From positions 1 through 58,943 of the forward strand of contig JAGPDT010000010.1 of NCBI GenBank assembly GCA_018057455.1: a stretch of DNA of 58,943 bases, given 5' to 3'. The notes below the pieces were generated by a model, which saw nothing but the letters and a program-made list of their open reading frames with translations, searched no databases and had not been told where the DNA came from. The DNA is from Flavobacteriales bacterium (lineage in GTDB: Bacteria; Bacteroidota; Bacteroidia; Flavobacteriales_F; PHOS-HE28). Shown here in pieces: positions 10,042 through 18,791 of this stretch. Positions within the stretch are counted from its first letter, which is position 1; the number at the start of each line of letters is the position of its first letter. A program made the translations under genes and the position numbers.

Positions 10042-10857
10042 ATGCGCACAGCTTGTGTCCTTTTGGCTTGGGCGGTGGTCCCTGCCCTCGTCTTCAGCCA
10101 AGGCATGCAGAGCACCACCGGCGCGCGCATGGCCGGCATGGGCCAAGCGGGCATCACCCTGGTGGACCTCTGGAGCGTAAGCCACAACCAGGCCGGATTG
10201 GCCGGGTTGGACCGGCCTGTGGCGGGGGCCTACTACCAGCAGCACTGGTTGGCGCCGGACCTGGCCATGCAGGGCTTGGCCTTTGCGCTACCGGTGGGCA
10301 AAGGCACCTTCGCCTTCAGCGGGAATTCCTTCGGCGGCAGCCTCTATGCCCAACGCTCCTTCGGCCTGGCCTACGCCATGAAGCTCAACGACGGCTTGCG
10401 CGTGGGGGTGCAGTTGGACTACCTCCACCTTCAACTGGGCGAAGGTTATGGCAACACCGGTGCGCTCACGGCCGAACTGGGCGTGCAGGCCCAACTCACC
10501 GAAGCGCTATGGATCGGGGCCCACATGTACAACCCCAACCGCGCCGAGCTCGGCGGGCCGTATGCCGAAAAAGTGCCCACCGTGCTGGCCGCCGGCCTGG
10601 GCTACCGGTTCAATGACCAGGTGGTGCTCACCGGGGAAGTGGCCAAGGACATCGACCGGCCCGAACAATTCCATGCCGGCGTGGAATACCGGCCGATCTC
10701 CGCGCTTTTCCTGCGCACGGGCATCAGCAGCGGCCCGTCCATGGTGCACTTCGGGGCGGGCGTAAAGTGGGGGCGGCTGGACCTTGACCTGGCCACGGTG
10801 ATCCGTGCGCGGCTGGGCCTTACGCCCATGCTCAACCTCAACTACCGCTTCAAATGA
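10042..10857 (+). CDS. PorV/FadL-like outer-membrane beta-barrel protein
   Basis: About 271 residues. The ATG at 10042 gives a signal peptide (MRTACVLLAWAVVPALVFSQ); the open frame starts 20 codons earlier without one. The mature N-terminus QSTTGARMAGMGQAGITL with SVSHNQAGLAGL is typical of Bacteroidota PorV-like/UPF0164 barrels, where it forms the start of an outer-membrane barrel. The remainder alternates hydrophobic and polar residues and ends NLNYRFK, a barrel-like end with an aromatic residue. The stop overlaps the next gene's ATG by 4 nt, so the two barrels are probably made together. Exact function unknown. Confidence 0.75.
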   Translation: MRTACVLLAWAVVPALVFSQGMQSTTGARMAGMGQAGITLVDLWSVSHNQAGLAGLDRPVAGAYYQQHWLAPDLAMQGLAFALPVGKGTFAFSGNSFGGSLYAQRSFGLAYAMKLNDGLRVGVQLDYLHLQLGEGYGNTGALTAELGVQAQLTEALWIGAHMYNPNRAELGGPYAEKVPTVLAAGLGYRFNDQVVLTGEVAKDIDRPEQFHAGVEYRPISALFLRTGISSGPSMVHFGAGVKWGRLDLDLATVIRARLGLTPMLNLNYRFK

Positions 10858-13052
10858 AGCGCTGCGCCGGGCTCATCGGCCTCGCCGCCCTGGTGGCCTT
10901 GCCGGTACATGCCCAGCGCGAACCCTCCCCCGAACTGCGGGACATGGTGGAGCAGCGCATCAGCGCCATGGCCGAACAGCTGGGCGATGACAGCGACGTG
11001 GACCTCTCCGAACTGGCCGACCAACTGCTGGACCGGCTTCAAGATCCGGTGGACCTCAACCACACCACGGCCCAGGAACTGGGCTCCCTGTACCTGCTCA
11101 CCGACATCCAGATCAACGCCCTGCTGGAGCACGTGCGGCGCTTCGGCAAGTTCATCAGCATCTACGAGCTGCAGGTCGTCGATGGCATGGACCTGGCCAC
11201 CTTGGAACTGGTCCGCCCTTTCCTCACCATCCGTGGTGAAGGCAGCTCGCGCACCCCGTTGAAGGTGATGTTGGCCAAGGGCAAGCATGAACTGCTCTTC
11301 CGCAGCCAGGTGAACATCGAAGAACGCCGCGGGTTCCTCGGCCGCGACCCCTTCGGCAGCCCCTACCACGATCCCCACGGAGATCCATTGCCCGATGTGG
11401 ACGACCCCGCGGTGATGGATTCGCTGCGGCGCACCAACAAGGTGTACTTGGGCAGCCCCTGGAAGGTGTACACCCGCTACCGCTTCCAGTACCGGCGCCA
11501 GTTGGACTTCGGCATCACCGCGGAAAAGGATGAGGGCGAGGAATTCTTCCAAGGCACCCAGCAACGCGGTTACGACTTCTACTCCGCCCACCTCTTCCTG
11601 CGCGACCTCGGCCCGGTGAAGGCCATGGCCTTGGGCGACTACCAGGCGCAATTCGGCCAAGGACTCACCTTCTCCAGCGGCCTGTCCTTCTCGCGCAAGT
11701 CGGCCTACACCATGAACATCAAGCGCAACGCACCGGGCTTGTCGCCCTATACCAGCGTGAACGAAAACCAATTCCTGCGGGGGGCAGGGGCCACCCTGCA
11801 ACTGGGCAAGCGCTGGGAGGGTACCGCTTTCATCAGCAAGAAGAAGTATGATGCCAACCTACAGGCCGATGGGGACAGCGCTTCCGCCGGACTGGATGCC
11901 GACCTGGTGACCTTCAGCTCCTTCCAAGAAGACGGCTACCACCGCACCTTTGCCGAATTGGACAAACGCAACACCCTGGAGGAGCTGATCTACGGGGGGC
12001 ACATGCGCTACCGGGGCAAAGGCTGGGATGCCGGCGCCACCGCCGCCCGGGTGGACTATGGCCATGCCCTGAGCCGTACCCGCGTGCAACCCTACAACCA
12101 GTTCGAATTCCAAGGCCACAGCAACACCACCTTCGGGTTCGACTGGAACGTACCCTACCGCAACATCACCTGGTTCGGTGAGGTGGCCCGCAACGTGCCC
12201 GGCGGCCAGGCCAGCACCGATGGCGGTTACGCCGGGACCACCGGCCTGCTGGCAGCGTTGGACAAGCGCCTCTCGGTGGCCCTGCTCTACCGCGAACTCA
12301 GGCGTGATTTCCAGGGCTTGTACAGCAGCGCCTTCGCCGAAAGCACAAACCCCTGGAACGAGCGCGGCCTGTACACCGGCATTGAGATCAAACCCAGCCG
12401 GCAGTGGGTCTTCAACGCCTACTTCGACCAGTTCACCTTCCCCTGGCTGCGTTTCCAGACCGACGCCCCCAGCAACGGGCAAGAAGCATTGGCACAGCTC
12501 ACTTGGACCCCCGCACGCGGCATCCAGCTCTATGTGAAAGCCCGCCGCCAGAGCCGCCCGCGCAACGCCGGTGATGATCCTTCGGGCATCCCTCCACTGG
12601 TGGATGCACGCCAGGACAACCTCCGCTTCAATGCCAGCTACCGGGTGGGCCCCGCTGTTACCCTGCGCACCAGGGTGGAGACCGTGGACTACCAGCGCGC
12701 AGAAGAACCCGTGGAGCACGGCTTCGTGGTGTACCAGGATGTGATCCACCGCCCGATGCAGGGCCCGCTGGAATTCACCGGCCGCATCATGGTCTTTGGC
12801 ACGGACAGCTATGATGCCCGGCTGTATGCCTTCGAGAGTGATGTGCCCGGGGTGTTCAGCCTGCCGCCGATCTACGGCCGCGGCATGAAATGGTACACCA
12901 TGCTGCGGTGGTCCGCCACCCGGCACGTGGACTTGTGGGCGCGTTATGGGGCCACGCTCTTTACAGACCGTACAGCGATCGGATCCGGCCTGCAGGAAGT
13001 CGCGGGCAGCCGCAAGAGCGACCTGAAAGTGGCCTTGCGCCTGAAGTTCTGA
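10854..13052 (+). CDS. ComEA-type helix-hairpin-helix protein with outer-membrane barrel
   Basis: 732 residues, signal peptide MKRCAGLIGLAALVALPVHA. Residues about 45-125 contain helix-hairpin-helix motifs (DPVDLNHTTAQELGSLYLLT, FGKFISIYELQVVDG) like those of ComEA, and the rest is rich in alternating beta-strand segments and aromatic girdle residues, ending LKVALRLKF as outer-membrane barrels do. In Bacteroidota this architecture often sits beside a PorV-like protein, as here. DNA binding or uptake is possible because of the HhH part, but nothing proves it; the protein may simply be an unassigned outer-membrane protein. Confidence 0.75.
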   Translation: MKRCAGLIGLAALVALPVHAQREPSPELRDMVEQRISAMAEQLGDDSDVDLSELADQLLDRLQDPVDLNHTTAQELGSLYLLTDIQINALLEHVRRFGKFISIYELQVVDGMDLATLELVRPFLTIRGEGSSRTPLKVMLAKGKHELLFRSQVNIEERRGFLGRDPFGSPYHDPHGDPLPDVDDPAVMDSLRRTNKVYLGSPWKVYTRYRFQYRRQLDFGITAEKDEGEEFFQGTQQRGYDFYSAHLFLRDLGPVKAMALGDYQAQFGQGLTFSSGLSFSRKSAYTMNIKRNAPGLSPYTSVNENQFLRGAGATLQLGKRWEGTAFISKKKYDANLQADGDSASAGLDADLVTFSSFQEDGYHRTFAELDKRNTLEELIYGGHMRYRGKGWDAGATAARVDYGHALSRTRVQPYNQFEFQGHSNTTFGFDWNVPYRNITWFGEVARNVPGGQASTDGGYAGTTGLLAALDKRLSVALLYRELRRDFQGLYSSAFAESTNPWNERGLYTGIEIKPSRQWVFNAYFDQFTFPWLRFQTDAPSNGQEALAQLTWTPARGIQLYVKARRQSRPRNAGDDPSGIPPLVDARQDNLRFNASYRVGPAVTLRTRVETVDYQRAEEPVEHGFVVYQDVIHRPMQGPLEFTGRIMVFGTDSYDARLYAFESDVPGVFSLPPIYGRGMKWYTMLRWSATRHVDLWARYGATLFTDRTAIGSGLQEVAGSRKSDLKVALRLKF

Positions 13053-13061
13053 CCCGGGCCG

Positions 13062-13268
13062 CTACGGCAGCGGAGACGACAACTCCATGGCCGCAGGATC
13101 TGCGGCACGTTCCTGCCCAGCTTCATCCCCTCCGGTGAAAACGATGATCGAGATCACCATGGACAAGAAAAGCAGCACCATGACCAAGGCACGCAAGGCT
13201 GAAACCTGATACACCGCCCGAATGGGCTCCTCGTTGGACATGAGTTGCGCCGTTGATAGTTGCTCCAT
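13062..13268 (-). CDS. Possible small single-pass membrane protein
   Basis: 68 codons reading MEQLSTAQLMSNEEP, then a hydrophobic segment ALVMVLLFLSMVISIIVF at about residues 28-45, and a charged and alanine-rich tail. It fills the gap between the HhH barrel gene and the pirin gene, on the opposite strand. No homologue is recognised and there is no clear start signal; ten bases upstream is an 11-G run (13278-13288) in plus orientation. The hydrophobic block with a polar N-terminus is what makes it more than a chance frame. Confidence 0.4.
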   Translation of the reverse strand: MEQLSTAQLMSNEEPIRAVYQVSALRALVMVLLFLSMVISIIVFTGGDEAGQERAADPAAMELSSPLP

Positions 13269-13442
13269 GGTCTGCTCGGGGGGGGGGGCGACAGCGGTTC
13301 GCTGTTGCAATGGCCAATTGCTTGCGGATCGAATGCCACAAATGCCACGCCCGTGCTGGAAGGCCTGCCCACACTTGCCCGTTGGAGCAGGCCTGGTGCC
13401 TGGCCACGCGGGTGCCGTACCTTGCGGACAGCCGTAAATGCC

Positions 13443-14339
13443 ATGTCCAACATCGGTTCGATCATCGAGGAGCGCCCCCGCCAAGTGGGAAATTTCCTGG
13501 TGGGGCGCCTCCTGCCCTTCCACCGCAAACGTGCTTTGGACCCTTTTGTCTTCATTGACCACATGGGGCCGGTGGCGATGAATGACCACGAAAATGTGGA
13601 TATTGGTCCACACCCCCACATCGGCCTGAGCACCCTCACCTATCTCTTCGAAGGGAGCATCCTGCACCGCGACGGCCTGGGCACCAGGCCGGCAATCACC
13701 CCGGGGGCCGTGAACTGGATGACGGCCGGTAGCGGTATCGTGCCCAGTGAGCGCACCCCGGTCCATTTGCGCCAGGCGGACAAACACATGCACGGCCTGC
13801 AGATCCGGGTAGCCCTGCCCAAGGACCAGGAACGGAAGGCGCCCTCCTTCCACCCTGTGGAAGCCCATGCCCTACCCTGCTGTAAACAGGACGGGGCCAA
13901 GTACAAGCTGATCGCCGACGAGGTGCTGGGCCACTGCTCACCAGTGCCGGTGTGCAGCAGGCTGTATTTGTTGGAGATCGCCTGTGGTACGGACCATGAG
14001 GTGAGCTTCGACGAAAGCTCGTATGGGGAGGCAGGCCTGTACATCCTCCGCGGTGAAGTACACACCGGGGGGGAGTCGTTCGCCCCGCGGCGGATCATGA
14101 TGGCGCAGGATGCCTCACGGTGCGGTTTCCGCATGGCGGCGGACACCACCGTGTACCTGTCCGGTGGTGAGGCGTTCCTGGAAGAGCGGCTGATCCACTG
14201 GAATTTCGGGGCCACCGACCAACACGGGATCGATCAGGCCAAGCAACGTTGGCGCGATCGATACCGGCCCAAGCCACCGGGTGAAACGGACCCGATACCG
14301 CCCCCCTCCAACGCAACAGCCGATGATCCATTCCATTGA
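13443..14339 (+). CDS. Pirin family protein
   Basis: About 298 residues, cupin-fold cytoplasmic protein. The metal-binding part is visible: DIGPHPHIGLSTLTYLFEG and ILHRDGLG, followed by NWMTAGSGIVPSER and HMHGLQIRVALP, all hallmark pirin motifs. Pirins bind iron; some have quercetinase activity and others bind transcription factors, so a reaction cannot be assigned. The ATG at 13443 fits the family start (SNIGSIIEERPRQVGNFLVGR); the open frame upstream has no similarity. Its last 17 nt overlap the start of the OsmC gene, pointing to co-expression of two redox-related proteins. Confidence 0.92.
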   Translation: MSNIGSIIEERPRQVGNFLVGRLLPFHRKRALDPFVFIDHMGPVAMNDHENVDIGPHPHIGLSTLTYLFEGSILHRDGLGTRPAITPGAVNWMTAGSGIVPSERTPVHLRQADKHMHGLQIRVALPKDQERKAPSFHPVEAHALPCCKQDGAKYKLIADEVLGHCSPVPVCSRLYLLEIACGTDHEVSFDESSYGEAGLYILRGEVHTGGESFAPRRIMMAQDASRCGFRMAADTTVYLSGGEAFLEERLIHWNFGATDQHGIDQAKQRWRDRYRPKPPGETDPIPPPSNATADDPFH

Positions 14340-14718
14340 GGCCCATATCGGGCGCGACCAATACCGCACGCAAATCCGTACAGCGGACCATGCGATCATT
14401 GCGGATGAGCCCGTGGGCCTTGGAGGCCAAAACCTCGGTTTCAGCCCGCACCAACTGCTGGCCGCCGCCCTGGGCGGCTGTACCAATGCCACCCTGCGCA
14501 TGTATGCCGACCGGAAATCATGGCCCCTGGAGGCCGTGGACACCCGTGTGGAAATCGAACACGGAGACACCTACGACACCACGTACATACGGCGCACCAT
14601 CCACCTCACCGGGGCCCTTAGCGAGGAGCAGCGCACCCGGTTGTTGGAGATTGCCGAGCGCTGCCCCATACACCGCACCCTTTCGGGCCAGGTGGGCATC
14701 ACCTCGCAGTTGGCCTGA
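14323..14718 (+). CDS. OsmC family peroxiredoxin-like protein
   Basis: About 131 residues. The two catalytic cysteines of OsmC/Ohr proteins are present: AAALGGCTNATLRMYA and AERCPIHRTL. These enzymes reduce organic hydroperoxides using a Cys pair. I chose ATG 14323 (MIHSIEAHIGRDQY) over a GTG 14 codons upstream because the upstream residues are unlike the family. The start lies inside the pirin gene. Confidence 0.9.
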   Translation: MIHSIEAHIGRDQYRTQIRTADHAIIADEPVGLGGQNLGFSPHQLLAAALGGCTNATLRMYADRKSWPLEAVDTRVEIEHGDTYDTTYIRRTIHLTGALSEEQRTRLLEIAERCPIHRTLSGQVGITSQLA

Positions 14719-14748
14719 TCGTTGGTTCCCACAACGGCCGGACGGTGC

Positions 14749-15214
14749 TCAGTTCGCCCTTTCGAGCCCTTCAAGACCTTCCCGCAACGCAGTGGCCTCC
14801 GCTGCATGCTGCTTCAACAAGACCCAGTGGCCCGCCAGCATAACCCGCATGGCCTCCGGCAGTTCAGTCATGTCCAACACACGGCGGTATTGGTTCACCA
14901 GGTCCACTTCTTGGCGCTCATACTCCACCAGCAAGTTCACCTCGCTGCTGTTGTACACCAAGTCGCGCACGGCAAGTATGGTGCGGTGCACCGCCCCCCA
15001 CAGGGTGCCCCCCTTTGGTCCTGTCCCCGGCTTCGGATCGCGTGTCGCCGACCAGTTCCATCCACAGCTCGTGGCGGTGGGCCGCACGCTGCAGGAGCAA
15101 AGTGCGCAATTGCTCCTGCTGTACACGGCCGGCAATGGCCTGATAGCTCTTACGGCTGTCCGCCAACATGGCGCTCAGTTCTTGGGCAGCCTGGTGGTGA
15201 TCCCCGGATTGCAT
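14749..15214 (-). pseudogene. DUF2383 / PA2169-type four-helix-bundle protein, frameshifted
   Basis: Two minus-strand frames join into one protein of about 154 residues. The first runs from ATG 15214 (MQSGDHHQAAQELSAML, RTLLLQRAAHRHELWMEL) to about 15014; the second continues as GGTLWGAVHRTILAVRDLVYN, LLVEYERQEVDLVNQYRRV to the stop at 14749. The pattern (AAHRHELWMEL, GALHR-like GAVHRT, ECERGED-like EYERQEV) is that of DUF2383 ferritin-like bundles, linked to stress tolerance in other bacteria. Removing one base from the six-G run (plus-strand C run 15008-15013) restores a single frame, so this is a one-base insertion, by assembly error or mutation. Confidence 0.65.
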
Positions 15215-15399
15215 CTGCGCTTTTCCTACGGGTGCAGCCAGTATCGGGCCGAACCCTAACCTGCTCCAACACAGGCCGTTCCGCCGCGCCCGATGCCGAC
15301 CGGCTGGCCCCGATCGAGGAAAAAACGCCACAGGCAGGCACGGGTCCACTTGCTGCCGGAAGCACCAAATGGCACCAGACTTGTTTCCTTTGTGCCGTT

Positions 15400-15855
15400 A
15401 TGGGAACAATGGTCACCACCGCGGGCAAACCGCGCTACTCCGCCGAAGAGCTCCAAGAGTTTGAGGCCTTGATCCACGCCAAGCTTGCCAAGGCGGAGGA
15501 GACGCTACAACTGGACAAAGAATCGTTGCTGCGGCTCGCCGGCAACACCACGGACGATACTTACCTGGGCCAGAGCGGCCTGGAAGACGGCTCCGTGATG
15601 ATGGAACGCGAGGACCTTTCCCGCTCCGTGGAACGGCAGCAGAAGTTCATCGGCCAGCTCAAGGCGGCCCTGGGCCGGATCCGTACCGGCGAGTATGGCA
15701 TTTGCCGCACCACCGGAAAGCTCATCCCCAAAGAGCGGCTTCGCCTGGTACCGCATGCCACGCTCACCGTGGAAGCCAAGAACCAGCGCCCGGAGCAAGT
15801 GCCGGCCACCGTGGCCGGACCGCAGGACGCGCCCTTGGAGGAGGACCTCCTCTAG
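15400..15855 (+). CDS. TraR/DksA-family RNA polymerase-binding regulator
   Basis: About 151 residues. An N-terminal charged helical part (FEALIHAKLAKAEETLQLDKESLL, a coiled-coil finger in DksA) is followed by the C-terminal zinc-finger-like module GEYGICRTTGKLIPKERLRLVPHA. Classical DksA uses four Cys; here only one Cys (GIC) is left and the rest reads RTTGK...P, a form I recall as usual in Bacteroidota homologues. DksA-like proteins act with ppGpp on RNA polymerase. Start could be 15400 or 15409. It lies between a broken DUF2383 gene and a secreted nuclease and is probably transcribed alone. Confidence 0.88.
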   Translation: MGTMVTTAGKPRYSAEELQEFEALIHAKLAKAEETLQLDKESLLRLAGNTTDDTYLGQSGLEDGSVMMEREDLSRSVERQQKFIGQLKAALGRIRTGEYGICRTTGKLIPKERLRLVPHATLTVEAKNQRPEQVPATVAGPQDAPLEEDLL

Positions 15856-15947
15856 AACGCCCGGCACGCCGTGGCCCGGTGCGGGCATGCACCCTTCCAC
15901 GCCCCGTGCAAGGCGCGGGCTGCACCGCCATGGCCTATCCTTGTGGC

Positions 15948-16715
15948 ATGAAAGCGCTCCAGCTCCTGGTCCTATGCCTGCTCTTGTTGCCTGTGGAAAC
16001 GCAGGCCTGGGGCCGTACGGGACACCGCGTGGTGGGGAGCATTGCCCAGCAGCACCTGTCGAAAAAGGCCCGTAAAGCGGTGAACCGCATCCTGGGCGGT
16101 GAGAGCTTGGCCATGGCCTCCACCTGGATGGACGACATCAAGAGCGACCGGACCTATGAGGCGCTGCGCGATTGGCATTGGGTAACCATCCCGGACGGTA
16201 GCACCTATGCGTTGGCCGCGAAGAACCCCAACGGCGATGCCGTGGAAACCATCGACCGCATGATCGCCGCCCTGCAAAGCGACACCCTTCCGCCCGAGCG
16301 CGAGGTCGTCTGCCTGAAGGTGCTTGTGCACCTGATCGGCGACCTGCACCAACCGCTGCACGTGGGCAAGGGCGACGACAAGGGCGGCAACGACTTCCAG
16401 GTGCGCTGGTTCAAACAGGGCTCCAACCTGCACCGGGTATGGGACAGCGGCATGATCGACGAAAGCCAGCTGAGCTATTCGGAACTGGCCCGCAGCCTGG
16501 ACCGGGCCACCCGGGCACAGATCACGCAATGGAGCCAAGGCAGCGCCGCCGACTGGGCCCAGGAGAACGTGGCCTTCCGCACGGCCATCTATCCGGAGGC
16601 CCCGGGGGCCGAACTGGGCTACGCCTACCAGTACCAGCATTGGCCCCTGGTGCAGCAGCAATTGCTCAAGGGCGGCATCCGGTTGGCCGGCGTATTGAAC
16701 GCGGTGTTCGGCTGA
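15948..16715 (+). CDS. Secreted S1/P1-type zinc nuclease
   Basis: About 255 residues; signal peptide MKALQLLVLCLLLLPVETQA, cleaved before W of WGRTGHRVVG so that Trp becomes the N-terminal zinc ligand. The ligand set of the S1/P1 family is complete: W and H (WGRTGH), D (STWMDD), H (DWHWV), H and D (HLIGDLHQPLH), H and D (NLHRVWDSGM). It should hydrolyse single-stranded DNA/RNA and 3'-nucleotides outside the cell, probably for nutrient recovery. The start was chosen so that the signal peptide follows directly; an ATG six codons upstream is also possible. A TATCCTTG sequence, a weak -7-like match, lies 4 nt upstream. Confidence 0.93.
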   Translation: MKALQLLVLCLLLLPVETQAWGRTGHRVVGSIAQQHLSKKARKAVNRILGGESLAMASTWMDDIKSDRTYEALRDWHWVTIPDGSTYALAAKNPNGDAVETIDRMIAALQSDTLPPEREVVCLKVLVHLIGDLHQPLHVGKGDDKGGNDFQVRWFKQGSNLHRVWDSGMIDESQLSYSELARSLDRATRAQITQWSQGSAADWAQENVAFRTAIYPEAPGAELGYAYQYQHWPLVQQQLLKGGIRLAGVLNAVFG

Positions 16716-16757
16716 ACGGCCCAAGGTGCCTAACTTGGCCGTGCAAAACACGAACAC

Positions 16758-17144
16758 ATGAAATGGATGACGGCGTTGGCCTTCACCGCCCTGCTGGCGG
16801 GAAGTGCCGCTGCACAAAGCAAGAACGGTGAAGTGATCAATGTGGCGCAAGCGGCGGAACGCCTGACCACGCGCATGACCGATGAGCTGGGGCTGAGCCC
16901 CGAACAAGCCCAGCAGGTGAACGCCGTCAATGTGAAGTACATGGAGAAGACCATGGTGATGCGCGATGCCAAGGACGAGACCGTGGACGGCCTGGACAAA
17001 GCCGGGCTGTTGGCCGCGCGCGACCAGGAACTGAAAGGCGTGCTCACCGCGGACCAGTTCACCAAAATGATGAGCATGCAGGGAGCCGGCCCGGCCAAAG
17101 CGACCAGCACCAAGGAAGTGAAACCGGCGGCGCCGGTGAAGTGA
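16758..17144 (+). CDS. Small secreted Spy/CpxP-like or DUF4890-like protein
   Basis: 128 residues: signal peptide MKWMTALAFTALLAGSAAAQ and a helical, charged mature part with LGLSPEQAQQVNAVN and LTADQFTKMM, resembling the LTxEQ repeats of Spy-like periplasmic chaperones. It is similar in layout to the protein at 20300-20683. A weak TAACTTGG box precedes it by 20 nt. A strong hairpin follows (17166-17194). Function is inferred only from the fold pattern. Confidence 0.7.
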   Translation: MKWMTALAFTALLAGSAAAQSKNGEVINVAQAAERLTTRMTDELGLSPEQAQQVNAVNVKYMEKTMVMRDAKDETVDGLDKAGLLAARDQELKGVLTADQFTKMMSMQGAGPAKATSTKEVKPAAPVK

Positions 17145-17165
17145 TCACCGGTCACGCGGATTATG

Positions 17166-17194
17166 CGAACGGCCCGCAGGTTGCGGGCCGTTCG
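17166..17194. terminator. 13-bp perfect hairpin between convergent genes
   Basis: Arms CGAACGGCCCGCA and its exact complement, with a GGT loop, lie between the Spy-like gene and the TonB-domain gene. There is no U-run on either side, so it may be a factor-assisted or weak terminator that serves both strands. Confidence 0.6.
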
Positions 17195-17205
17195 TGCGTG
17201 CAGCC

Positions 17206-17706
17206 TCAACGGGTGCTGTCCGGTGGCCTGGCGGGTGCCGGCCCGCCCAGTTCAAAAGTCATCGGCAAGGTGAACCGGACCGCCACTGGCTGGCCGTCCA
17301 TTTCACCGGGCGACCAGGCCGGCATGGAGCGCACCACGCGCAACGCTTCGGCATCCAAGGAAGGCGCCACGCCGCGCCGGACCTGCACATGGCCCACAAC
17401 ACCGTTGCGGCCCACCACGAACTCCACGAACACCCTGCCTTCCTGGCCGGCGTCCAAGGCCTCACCGGGGTACCGGGTGTGCTTTGCGATGTAGGCGTAC
17501 ATGGCCTCCATGCCCCCGGGGAATTCCGGTTGAACTTGCACCGAGGCCAAGTCCCACACCGTGTCCGGCGCCGCTTGGAAACCGCCGTTGAACAGGTGTT
17601 GGGCCGCATCCGAAGAGGTGCCCAATGCCTCCTGGCTGCTTTGCGCCACCGATCCGGCAGCCGCACAAGCCAGCCCGGTTGCAATCCACAATTTGATCAG
17701 GTCCAT
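17206..17706 (-). CDS. TonB C-terminal-domain protein
   Basis: About 166 residues: signal peptide MDLIKLWIATGLACAAAGSVAQ and a C-terminal TonB-like domain (QPEFPGGMEAMYAYIAKHTRYP, GRVFVEFVVGRNGVV, RVVRSMPAWSPGEMDGQPV). The FPGG...YPxxA and PGxxxGxPV phrases are the Bacteroidota TonB-family signature. It lacks the long proline spacer of energy-transducing TonB, so it may be a periplasmic protein that uses this domain for something else. It is divergent from kynA, with a perfect -7 box only 3 nt before the ATG. Confidence 0.82.
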   Translation of the reverse strand: MDLIKLWIATGLACAAAGSVAQSSQEALGTSSDAAQHLFNGGFQAAPDTVWDLASVQVQPEFPGGMEAMYAYIAKHTRYPGEALDAGQEGRVFVEFVVGRNGVVGHVQVRRGVAPSLDAEALRVVRSMPAWSPGEMDGQPVAVRFTLPMTFELGGPAPARPPDSTR

Positions 17707-17709
17707 GTT

Positions 17710-17717
17710 CAAATATA
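17710..17717 (-). promoter_or_regulatory. Candidate -7 box for the TonB-domain gene
   Basis: Minus strand reads TATATTTG, a perfect TAnnTTTG match and AT-rich in a GC-rich gap. It ends 3 nt before the ATG, so the mRNA would be nearly leaderless. No TTG at -33 was seen. Confidence 0.4.
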
Positions 17718-17757
17718 GGCACGGATGACCGCCTGCAGGGGCACGCACCGCGGCGGT

Positions 17758-17765
17758 TACATTTG
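17758..17765 (+). promoter_or_regulatory. Candidate -7 box for kynA
   Basis: Reads TACATTTG, a perfect match to TAnnTTTG, 24 nt before the ATG at 17790. It is divergent from the box at 17710-17717. Confidence 0.5.
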
Positions 17766-17789
17766 GCCTCCACCCGATCCCATAACGGC

Positions 17790-18791
17790 ATGAGCAACGT
17801 GTATTATCCCGACTACCTGCAACTGGACAAGATCCTCGGCGCCCAGCAACTCGAGAGCGACAAGCACGGCAAGCACGCGCACGATGAAATGCTCTTCATC
17901 ATCATCCACCAGGCGTATGAGCTTTGGTTCAAGCAGGTGCTGTATGAGGTGGACAGCGTGATGGGGATCTTCAAGCACCAGCGCGTGGACGACAACGCCG
18001 GTGAACTGAACGTGGTGGTGCACCGGCTGCAGCGTGTGAAGACCATCTTGGACGTGCTGGTGAAACAGTGGGAGGTCATTGAAACGATGACCCCTTTGGA
18101 CTTCCTGGATTTCCGCGACATGCTGCGGCCCGCCAGCGGCTTCCAGAGCATGCAGTTCAAGGTCCTGGAAGCGCGTTTGGGCCTGCGCATGGAGGCGCGC
18201 TTCGGCCGGCAGTACTACACCAGCCAGCTGAAGCCTGAGCACAAGGCGCAGATCGAGGCGCTGGAAGGCGAACAGACCTTGTTGGAGCTGGTGAACGCCT
18301 GGTTGGAACGCATGCCTTTCCTGCAACCGGAATACTGGCCCGGTGAAGCGCAGTTCTTCGACCAACTGGAGAAGCTCTATGTGGGCAGCCTGGTGCAGGG
18401 CGAGGAAGGCAACGCCGCGCTGTGGCGCAAGATCTTCGTGGACGGATCGCCCGAACGGCACTTCTCCCCGGCTGCGGCGCGCAGCGCGCTCTTCATCATG
18501 CTCTACCGCGACGAGCCCATCTTCCAGCAAGCCTTCCGTTTCCTGGATTCGCTGCTGGACCTGGACACGGTGATGGCCTCGTGGCGGGCACGGCACATCA
18601 GCATGGTGCACCGCATGATCGGCCTGCGCGTGGGCACCGGCGGCAGCACAGGCAAGAACTATCTCAAAGGCGCCATGGACAGCCACCACATCTTCAGCGA
18701 AGTGGCCGACCTGAGCAGCTTCCTGTTCGAGCGCCGCAAACTGCCACCCTTGCCCGACGGGTTGAAGAAAGCCGTTGGTTTCGCGGGTTGA
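17790..18791 (+). CDS. kynA: Tryptophan 2,3-dioxygenase
   Basis: About 333 residues; opens the kynurenine pathway by converting L-Trp + O2 to N-formylkynurenine with heme. Signature residues: the substrate-side His and region HDEMLFIIIHQAYELWFKQ, and the heme-ligand region HRMIGLRVGTGGSTGKNYL. The ATG at 17790 gives MSNVYYPDYLQLDKIL, the normal start for bacterial enzymes; an in-frame TTG nine codons upstream is less likely. Its stop codon and the stop of the opposite metallo-beta-lactamase gene form the palindrome TGATCA. No other kynurenine-pathway gene is adjacent; nadA/nadB (aspartate route to NAD) lie 18 kb away. Confidence 0.95.
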   Translation: MSNVYYPDYLQLDKILGAQQLESDKHGKHAHDEMLFIIIHQAYELWFKQVLYEVDSVMGIFKHQRVDDNAGELNVVVHRLQRVKTILDVLVKQWEVIETMTPLDFLDFRDMLRPASGFQSMQFKVLEARLGLRMEARFGRQYYTSQLKPEHKAQIEALEGEQTLLELVNAWLERMPFLQPEYWPGEAQFFDQLEKLYVGSLVQGEEGNAALWRKIFVDGSPERHFSPAAARSALFIMLYRDEPIFQQAFRFLDSLLDLDTVMASWRARHISMVHRMIGLRVGTGGSTGKNYLKGAMDSHHIFSEVADLSSFLFERRKLPPLPDGLKKAVGFAG

